From Burkholderiales bacterium (GTDB lineage: Bacteria; Pseudomonadota; Gammaproteobacteria; Burkholderiales; Usitatibacteraceae), in contig JANYDB010000039.1 in NCBI GenBank assembly GCA_025359985.1, positions 1 through 64,000 on the forward strand: a stretch of 64,000 bases of DNA. Direction: 5' to 3'. The notes below the pieces were generated by a model. That model was given only the letters and a program-made list of their open reading frames with translations, searched no databases and was not told where the DNA came from. Shown here piece after piece: positions 28,501 through 36,353 of the stretch; the first letter of the stretch is position 1; each line of letters starts with the position of its first letter. The position numbers and the translations under genes were made by a program.

Positions 28501-30413
28501 GCAACTTCAAATTTCGTTTTGACGTTTGCAAGATCAAGATCTTTGAACGTATGTACCAATCCGAAATCATGAATATGAATCGCAGGATTGCTGTGACGCT
28601 CAATCGTATATGAACGTTCGCTGTCCACTTTGACCCCCATGTTTTCAAGCATCGGCAAACTCGCTGACAGTGGGATCGCGGCTCCTAGCTGGTATAGCCG
28701 GAAGTGTAGGGTGTCGGCGGCGGATTCGGTTGCTTGATAGAGCATCATCGCCAGCCGATTATCCGGCGATAGCTTTTGTGCCATCGCAAAATCCTGCACG
28801 GCTTCGTGCGCAGAAACATCTTCCCGATAGGCAGCCGGGAAGGGCAATACAAAGTCACGTCGTGCGGCGTTGGCGGCGGCTTCTCCGCGGGCGCTGTTAA
28901 GCGCTAAAAATACACCGTCTTCCCAGCGGCTGATGGCAGCCACGATTTCGGCCTCCAGCGCTTTTAAATCAACCTGGGTGCTGACAGTCGGTGACGTACG
29001 CACCAGCATATGAACACGCGCCAAGACGGATTCGGATAATTGCACATTGAATTCTGCGCTGGTGCCATTAAAAGCCCGTTTCAGAATTTCCTGGAGTTTT
29101 ACACGGACCTCGGTGTTGTAATTTTCACGCGGTAAAAAAATCAGGCACGAATAGAAACGCGCATAAACATCGCGGCGCACGAACACCCGCGTCCGGGCAC
29201 GCTCGCCCAATCGCAGAATGCCCATCGCGGTTTCAAACAGCATTTCCTCACCGATCTGGAATAATTCATCGCGCGGATAAGTTTCGAGAATTGAGAATAA
29301 ATTTTTGCCTGCGTGGCTTGAATGCGGAAAGCCGGCACGCGCCATCACCCGCTGAATTTTTTGCCGCAATAGCGGAATATCTTGTGGATTGGCGTGATAG
29401 GTGCTGGACGTATAAAGCCCCACGAAACGACGCTCGCCGATGACTTGGCCGTCTAAATCAAAACGTTTGATGCCGAGATAATCCAGATAGCCCACGCGAT
29501 GCACGGTAGCGCGTGAATTGGCTTTGGTGAGCACCAGTAATTGTGGGTTGCGGGCGAGGGCGCGAATTTCCGGCGGTAATTCAGTGAAACTCGCTGAGAC
29601 CCCGCCAAGCTTGGGTTCGCGCAAGATACCGAGCCCGGATTTGGAGACGATTTTAAGCACGTCCTGGCCATTTTGTTCGGTCAATTCATAATCGCGATAG
29701 CCCAAAAACGTGAAGTGATTATCGCCAACCCAGGCTAAAAATGCGCGAGCCTCATCCAGCTCTTCGATCGGAACTACTTTTACAGCACCGCTCATGGAGC
29801 CCAAAATTTCAGCGACTTTTGCTTTCATTTGCGGCCAGTCTTCAACGGACGAACGCACGTCGCCTAACACTGCGACCAAGCCATCACCCAGCGCCTTGAT
29901 ACGCGCCGGATCGCTGATGCGTTCAACCTCAACATGAATCCATGATTCGAGCTTTACACCGTCATGCGGATTGTCTAGGAAGGTGAGCTGGCCGTGTTTG
30001 TCACGCAATGCATCAAATAACGGATGAATCACAAAGTGGGTGGCAATTCCCTGGCGATTGATTTCCATGGCAATTGAATCCACCAGAAACGGCATATCGT
30101 CATTAACAAATTCTATGACCGTGGTTGATGCAGTCCAACCATGTTCGTCGGTCTTCGGACTAAAAATGCGCATTTTCGCAGCGCCAGACTGAAACTCCTG
30201 GCCAAACTGCAGATGGTTAAGCGCAATTTCGCACCAGGTGGCAGCGCCGCGCATTGTAAAATCTTCAGGATCCATTTCCTGGTAGTAGCTGGCCGCAAAA
30301 GCTTTGGCAGCAGACTGTTCTTTGGCAGGCACTTTGCCGTCAATGAGCTGGTTAATTTCATACAGGAGAATGGTTTTGCGCTGTTCTGCAGTCGTTGAGA
30401 TTGATATCGTCAT
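25590..30413 (-). CDS. Large-type NAD-specific glutamate dehydrogenase (~1600 aa; ORF opens at 30494)
   Basis: Very long frame with [78 protein letters not shown]. Start [11 protein letters not shown] placed at 30413. Confidence 0.93.
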   Translation of the reverse strand: [1607 protein letters not shown]

Positions 30414-30551
30414 GGAGTATGGCCTGACGCAGCAGGCAATTATTCGTGGAGCCCGCATTATAGACTTGTCGTCAATTCTGGCTCTTGAATTCATGCAAAA
30501 AAATTATGCGCGTTGTGCATAGTTATGCAAAGGCGAGAAGGAGCTAACCTT

Positions 30552-31040
30552 TTATTCGACTACGCATCGGTCGTGCATAACAGGCATCGTCGGTGTTGGC
30601 CAGCTTTGATAAGTGTAAATTGATTGCGGAAATTCAACGCCAGATTGCAATGGCCTTCCAAACTGCATCGGCCCCAGAGACCGTGCGGTTTCATATCCCA
30701 GACGTTTCCAGAACGCCATGGCGCGAGGATTGCTCCTCATGGCTGCCATCAGTATGCGTTTGCCGCGCTGTTCGCGACCATAATGCTGTAACGCTTCAAC
30801 CACCTTGTTGCCGTAACCCTTCGCGCCCATTTCGAGCTTGAACATCATCGATTCAATATACCAATCATGTTTATTGGGCTGGTGTTGGCGGATGATCAGT
30901 ATGCCAATGAGTGAAGATGAAAAATCAAATATCCCAATGCATGAACCTTGAACTGGAATAGCAGAGGGCAACGCCGATTCAGTGAGTAATTTGTTTGCGG
31001 CATCTGCACCAGGATCAATGCCAGTGAGCTGCAGCGCCAT
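30552..31040 (-). CDS. GNAT family N-acetyltransferase
   Basis: GAKGYGNKVVEALQHYGREQRGKRILMAAMRSNPRAMAFWKRLGYE matches the GNAT acetyl-CoA site. Confidence 0.82.
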   Translation of the reverse strand: MALQLTGIDPGADAANKLLTESALPSAIPVQGSCIGIFDFSSSLIGILIIRQHQPNKHDWYIESMMFKLEMGAKGYGNKVVEALQHYGREQRGKRILMAAMRSNPRAMAFWKRLGYETARSLGPMQFGRPLQSGVEFPQSIYTYQSWPTPTMPVMHDRCVVE

Positions 31041-31405
31041 ATCATCGCATTGCGCTCAAAGATTCTATAATGCAGGTTCGTCATGTTCATTCAACAAACG
31101 ACCTTAACCCGCGTTAAATTTAAGAACTCGTTTTACATTATTTCAAAAACGTAAGATTGAATACAATTTATTTATATTACGAAAAATAATTTTGACGAGC
31201 GATTTATATCCTAGGCGATTAAAAGTGTACCGACTCGTTGCTGCGGCTTGTTGATGGCGGCTTGATCTTTCACGATTAGTCCATAACGTGTGCATGTCAC
31301 GCGCGTCCGTTTCGTGCTGGCACGCCGTCGTTGTTCCGCTACAATAAGTTTGTTATCGAGTTGAGTTAATTTTCATCCAACCAGCAAACCAAAAAGAGCT
31401 ATCGC

Positions 31406-31993
31406 GTGGAGCCGTTAAATTCATCCAGTCAGGTAAGTGAATTGTTGGCCGAAATAAAGGCCGGAAACGCAGGCGACAGCAGCGCATCAGCGCGACTGTA
31501 TTCATTGTTGTATCCCGAGATAAAACGGCTTGCCCGTTCCCGTTTGTACGCGGCGGGTGGTGTTACCAGCCTCAATACGACCGCCCTGGTTAATGAAGGT
31601 TTTTTACGCATGGCGCAACGAGAAGGGATGGCCGGTGAGTCACGCCTGCAGTTTTTCGCTTATGTAGGCAAAGTATTGCGCTCGGTGGTGCTGGATCATT
31701 TGCGCGCCGAGACTGCCGAGAAACGCGGTGGTAATCAAGTGCAGGTCACACTTTCGCAGGCAGAGTCGATTGCAGTTGCAGGGCGTGACAACTGGTTTTT
31801 GCTTGATCTGGCGTTAGAGCAGCTCAAAGACATGGATTACGCGTTGTATGAGTTGGTTGAGCTGCGCTATTTTGCGGGGTTGACCGTGAGCGAAATTGCG
31901 GCTTTGCGTAAGGTTTCTACCCGCACTATTGAGCGTGACTGGGTCAAGGCGAAAGCCATACTCGAAGAAATGGTCGAACATGCGCCCGAATAA
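31406..31993 (+). CDS. ECF-type RNA polymerase sigma factor (TIGR02999-like)
   Basis: LYPEIKRLARSRLYAAGGVTSLNTTALVNEGFLRM, VGKVLRSVVLDHLRAETAEKRGG, LTVSEIAALRKVSTRTIERDWVKAKAIL. Confidence 0.9.
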   Translation: MEPLNSSSQVSELLAEIKAGNAGDSSASARLYSLLYPEIKRLARSRLYAAGGVTSLNTTALVNEGFLRMAQREGMAGESRLQFFAYVGKVLRSVVLDHLRAETAEKRGGNQVQVTLSQAESIAVAGRDNWFLLDLALEQLKDMDYALYELVELRYFAGLTVSEIAALRKVSTRTIERDWVKAKAILEEMVEHAPE

Positions 31994-32002
31994 AGAGCTG
32001 GT

Positions 32003-35000
32003 GTGAATATTACTGACTGGCAACGCCGTTCGGCACTGTTTGACGAGGTGGTTGATTTGCCAGTAGAGGCGCGCGAAGAATGGCTGGCCGCGCTTGCTAA
32101 AAATGCTCCGCAGCATTTGGCTGCCGTGACAAAAATGCTGCTCGATTACGATCAGACCGAACCTGATCGCACCGCTGCACCGATGATTGGTGGTTTAGGA
32201 ACTGTCGAATTTGAATCCCGCTTGGATTGCGCCACGATGCCTGCAGATATGCAATTAAAATCTGGCGCGCTGATCGGCGCCTGGCGATTAGACCGAAAAA
32301 TTGGCGAAGGCGGCATGGGCTCGGTGTGGTTAGCCGCGCGTCAGGATGGACACTTTAAAGGCAGTGCGGCGATTAAATTTTTACGCACCGGTTCAGGTAA
32401 CACTGAGGTAGTGGAACGTTTTCTGCGCGAACGTCGTCTGCTGGCACGCTTGATTCATCCCGGTATTGCCCGCCTACTGGATGCGGGCACTCATGCGGGC
32501 GAGCCTTATCTGGTAATGGAATACATAGACGGCCAACCCATCACCGCGTGGGCGGCAGCGCATGCGCCACGTGTTGCTGACCGGATTTCACTGATGCTCA
32601 AAGTCTGTCGAGCTGCCGAATACGCACACAGCCAACTGATCGTACATCGCGACTTGAAACCGTCAAATGTGCTGGTAAACCGTATGGGCGAACCATCACT
32701 GCTGGATTTCGGTATTGCCAAGCTCATTGATGCAGCAGATGATGATTACGCGACTGCATTAACCCGCATTACCGGTCGTGGTTTCACTTTGGGCTATTGT
32801 GCGCCGGAGCAGATTACCGGTGAGCCAACGGGTGTGGCGGCTGATGTATTTTCGATGGGCGTGCTGTTGTTTGAATTACTGACCGGTACGCTGCCGTTTC
32901 GGCCCCAACAGGAAGGCCGTGCTGCACTTGAACACGCCATGGTGCATGCAGATGCGCGCAGCATTTCAAAAGCCCTTGACGAAGCTGCTGTATTGCCCGG
33001 CAATTTGCCCAGTAATCGCCCAGTGGATGCAGAGCGCACGAAAGGTGATCTTGAAGCCATTGTGGCCCGTGCGTTGCGCAAAAAACCGGCTGATCGCTAC
33101 CCGACTTTGAGTGCGTTTGCTGATGACCTTGAGCGATGGCTGAATAATTTGCCAGTCGCGGCACGACGCGGGAACTGGCAATACATGACCCTGCTGTGGC
33201 TCAAGCGCAATCGCGCACTGGCCGTCGTCGGGACGGCAGCGTTTATTGCCGTCAGTACCGGTATGGTCACGGCAATCTGGCAAGCTGAACGTGCCAGTGA
33301 AGAGGCATTGCGTGCAGACCAGGAAAAAGAAGTTGCGGTCGAGCAGCGTCGGCGCGCCGAGATCGCCACCGCACAGGCGACTGCCGCCTTGGCCGAAAGC
33401 GATCAGGCGAAGCGTTCCGCGTTGCAGGCCGGGCAACTGGCAGAGCGCAGCGCGTCACTGGCACGGCAGTCTGAACAGACGGCGATGCAAAACGAATTAC
33501 GCTCGCGGCAGGCAGAGGCCGACGCCGCCACATCCAGTCGCAATGCGCAGAAGGAAGCGGCCAAAGCCAAAGCGGTAAATCAGTATCTGGTCACCCTGTT
33601 TGAGAGCGCCGACCCGGAACGTATCAAAGGAGAAAAACTCACGGCTCGCGAATTGCTCGATTCTGGCGCGAAATCACTGACCACACAATTCGCGAATGAC
33701 CCGCAAACATTGGCGGAATTGCAAGCGGTGTTGGGACGGACTTATGTTGGCTTGTCACAGCCGAAAACAGCGATTCCGTTGCTTACCGAAGCGGCTGCAA
33801 CGGTGGCAACAAAATATGGGGATCGCTCAGTCGAGCATGCACGAATTCTCTATTCGCTGGCGCGCGCGGAATCGGAAATTGATAATTTTCCGGAAGCGCA
33901 GAAGCACTATCAAATAGCGCTGGACATACTGGAACCTTTAGACGGGATTGCAAGTGAGACTATTGTTACCGGCAAAACATATCTGGCCCATGCGCTACAA
34001 AAACAGGGGAAGTTCGCCGAAATTGATTCGTTGCTTGCGCCCGTGCGGGCCGCCATCATCGCGCAGCTGGGCGACCAGAGCTGGCTATTCGTCGAGATCG
34101 AAAATGCGCGCGCAGTGGCTCTGTCGGGTCAAGGCAAGATCAATGAAGAACACCGTATTCTGCTGAGTATTGAACCACTTCTAAAAGCACCGCCGCCCGG
34201 CAAACGCGCCGATGCGCTGGTGATCCGTAACAATCTGGCGATTGCTTTTGCGCGCATTGGCAATCTGGCTGAAGCGATTCCGCGAGCCAATGCAGCGGTT
34301 GCGGGCTTTATCGAGCACCTCGGGCCTGACGCCGAGCAAACACTAAAGACAATGTGGTTTTCAGGTGAGCTACTGCGGCAAGCCGGCCGCTATGCGGATT
34401 GCGCAACGCAGTATGAGCGTGTGGCGGAAATCCGGGCGCGGGTTACCGGCGAAACCCATCCACTAACGGTTGATGTGTTTTCAAAAACCGCTTCCTGTGC
34501 ACAACTAACCGGCAATGAAGCGCAGGCGGCGGCCTACACAGCACGTGCGCTGGCAGCGTTGGCGCCCACCGATCAGCCGCCGCAACGCAATGTGCTGCGT
34601 ACTCTGCTGACTTTGCAGCTATATATGCTTGATCGTGCTGACACTCCACGAGCGCGGACTTTGCTGCTGCGAACAAAGGCGCTTGCAGTGGCACTGAATC
34701 TTTCTGCAACCTCACCGGAATCATTATGGATCACGGTCGTTGAGGCTTGCACTGCAGCGCGGGCAGGCGACGTTAAAGCAGCCCTGCGTGGAATGGACGC
34801 GCTATTAGTAAAGGCACCTATGTTCACAAATCTGCCCGCTGTCAGATCGCTGTATGCGTACTTTCTGGTACTGGACGGTCAATTTGAACATGCACAGGCC
34901 GAGATGATTGAAGCCCGCAAGTTGGCCGCATTGCGCATGACGGAAACACACCCTGTTTACCTCACTTTTAATTATGTAGATGCGCTCATTGCTCGACCCA

Positions 35001-35089
35001 AAGAGGGCGCCAGCGCACTACGCGCGCTTGAGACGGGTGCCGGTAGAGCTGCGCGCCTGCCGTTGGCACCGAACTGGTTTGGGCTATGA
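32003..35089 (+). CDS. Ser/Thr protein kinase with transmembrane segment and C-terminal TPR-like region
   Basis: Intact kinase motifs GEGGMGSVWLA, AAIKFL, IVHRDLKPSNVLVN, LLDFGIAKL, GYCAPEQITGEPTGVAADVFSMGVLLFELLTG; transmembrane segment ALAVVGTAAFIAVSTGMVTAIW, coiled coil, TPR-like helices. Start 9 bp after the sigma-factor stop. Confidence 0.93.
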   Translation: MNITDWQRRSALFDEVVDLPVEAREEWLAALAKNAPQHLAAVTKMLLDYDQTEPDRTAAPMIGGLGTVEFESRLDCATMPADMQLKSGALIGAWRLDRKIGEGGMGSVWLAARQDGHFKGSAAIKFLRTGSGNTEVVERFLRERRLLARLIHPGIARLLDAGTHAGEPYLVMEYIDGQPITAWAAAHAPRVADRISLMLKVCRAAEYAHSQLIVHRDLKPSNVLVNRMGEPSLLDFGIAKLIDAADDDYATALTRITGRGFTLGYCAPEQITGEPTGVAADVFSMGVLLFELLTGTLPFRPQQEGRAALEHAMVHADARSISKALDEAAVLPGNLPSNRPVDAERTKGDLEAIVARALRKKPADRYPTLSAFADDLERWLNNLPVAARRGNWQYMTLLWLKRNRALAVVGTAAFIAVSTGMVTAIWQAERASEEALRADQEKEVAVEQRRRAEIATAQATAALAESDQAKRSALQAGQLAERSASLARQSEQTAMQNELRSRQAEADAATSSRNAQKEAAKAKAVNQYLVTLFESADPERIKGEKLTARELLDSGAKSLTTQFANDPQTLAELQAVLGRTYVGLSQPKTAIPLLTEAAATVATKYGDRSVEHARILYSLARAESEIDNFPEAQKHYQIALDILEPLDGIASETIVTGKTYLAHALQKQGKFAEIDSLLAPVRAAIIAQLGDQSWLFVEIENARAVALSGQGKINEEHRILLSIEPLLKAPPPGKRADALVIRNNLAIAFARIGNLAEAIPRANAAVAGFIEHLGPDAEQTLKTMWFSGELLRQAGRYADCATQYERVAEIRARVTGETHPLTVDVFSKTASCAQLTGNEAQAAAYTARALAALAPTDQPPQRNVLRTLLTLQLYMLDRADTPRARTLLLRTKALAVALNLSATSPESLWITVVEACTAARAGDVKAALRGMDALLVKAPMFTNLPAVRSLYAYFLVLDGQFEHAQAEMIEARKLAALRMTETHPVYLTFNYVDALIARPKEGASALRALETGAGRAARLPLAPNWFGL

Positions 35090-35166
35090 CGAGTCATTGT
35101 TTTCATAACGGCTGAGCATGCGCAGATATAAACATATCAGCCACATAAATTAAAAACTGAAGAGTA

Positions 35167-35230
35167 AACCCCAGCATTAAAAGGCATCTTGAAGCATTTT
35201 TGCTCCAAGATGCCTGTTAATGCTGGGGTT
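35167..35230 (+). terminator. Long near-perfect hairpin (30-bp arms, 4-nt loop), likely terminator or RNA structure
   Basis: AACCCCAGCATTAAAAGGCATCTTGAAGCA-TTTT-TGCTCCAAGATGCCTGTTAATGCTGGGGTT; 28 of 30 positions pair. TTTT runs across the 3' edge. Confidence 0.75.
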
Positions 35231-35329
35231 TTGAAATTTAAATTAATCAACAGAGGTAAATGTCGTACTTTCCAGATGGCCTGCGTCTGATAGGTTGATG
35301 CATATTTCCGCCATCGATTGGGAGAAAAC

Positions 35330-36319
35330 ATGAAGCCTGTCAACATGATTGAAATCGCCAAACTCGGGTTGGCCACCATGAGCTTAATTACGGCAAGTTG
35401 GGCGGTGTCAGCCCAAAGCCAGCTCACCCCGCCAACTCCACTCAAGCCGCCCACACCGGCTGGCACGGGTGACAGCACCACCCCTCTTTCAACCGGGCTT
35501 GCCAAGCCCAACGCGCCACTACAGATGGACAAATTATCGACGAATAATCTACGTCCGCAAAATATAAAAATTGGTAGCGAAACAATCGCTTTGCACATGC
35601 TGCCCGATACACAGATTTTCAAGGGTGCTTCCGGCAGAACCATAAGCGTGGCACGTTTGAAGCAATTGCAGGCGTTGCTGGACCCCAGCCTGCCTGCCGA
35701 AATTAAAGCGGGTGGCCCGATTGTTAAGGCGCAGCCTGGTCAGTCGCTCGCCAGCATGGCAGCGCTGCCTGCCAATACGCGTATCACGCTCGCCAATGGC
35801 CATATCGCCAGTGCAGGGCAGTTGAACGAAATTAAAGGCTTAATCAACAAGATGAACCAGCCGCGCACCATTACGCCGGTGCCAATAGTGCTGGCCAATT
35901 CGCAGGCGCGGCTAACAGTAGGCCCTACGCTTACGTTGGCAGACGCATTAAAGCGGCCTGCCAGTGAACCTGTCAGGGTGGGTAACTACACTTATACAGC
36001 TGAACAATTGCGGCTTATTGACAGTAAGCTTCGCGCCAGCAAGGTTGATCCACGCGGCCTGGTTGAACGGGAGCGAGGCAGTGGCACGTCAGTTACCAAT
36101 AAACCAAACCTTAATGTGATTCCTTCTGGCCCTCAAATAAAAATAGCTCGTGGCTCATCCATGGTTTCAATGCTGGATAAGCCGGATAGCGCGGTGCTGG
36201 TTTCCGCCAATGGCAAAGTCACCACGGTCGGCGCACTCAAACAATATTTGCGCGAAAAAAACCTGACGGCTGCGCAATTTGATGCGCAGAAAAATGCCAA
36301 AGTACGGCCCACAAAATAA
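35330..36319 (+). CDS. Exported protein with four degenerate ~40-aa repeats
   Basis: Signal peptide to AVSAQ, Pro-rich linker, four repeats. ATG 35330 preceded by GGGAGAAAAC. Confidence 0.8.
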   Translation: MKPVNMIEIAKLGLATMSLITASWAVSAQSQLTPPTPLKPPTPAGTGDSTTPLSTGLAKPNAPLQMDKLSTNNLRPQNIKIGSETIALHMLPDTQIFKGASGRTISVARLKQLQALLDPSLPAEIKAGGPIVKAQPGQSLASMAALPANTRITLANGHIASAGQLNEIKGLINKMNQPRTITPVPIVLANSQARLTVGPTLTLADALKRPASEPVRVGNYTYTAEQLRLIDSKLRASKVDPRGLVERERGSGTSVTNKPNLNVIPSGPQIKIARGSSMVSMLDKPDSAVLVSANGKVTTVGALKQYLREKNLTAAQFDAQKNAKVRPTK

Positions 36320-36353
36320 CGGCGCTAATTAGAAAATAGAGAGGGATTTCATC

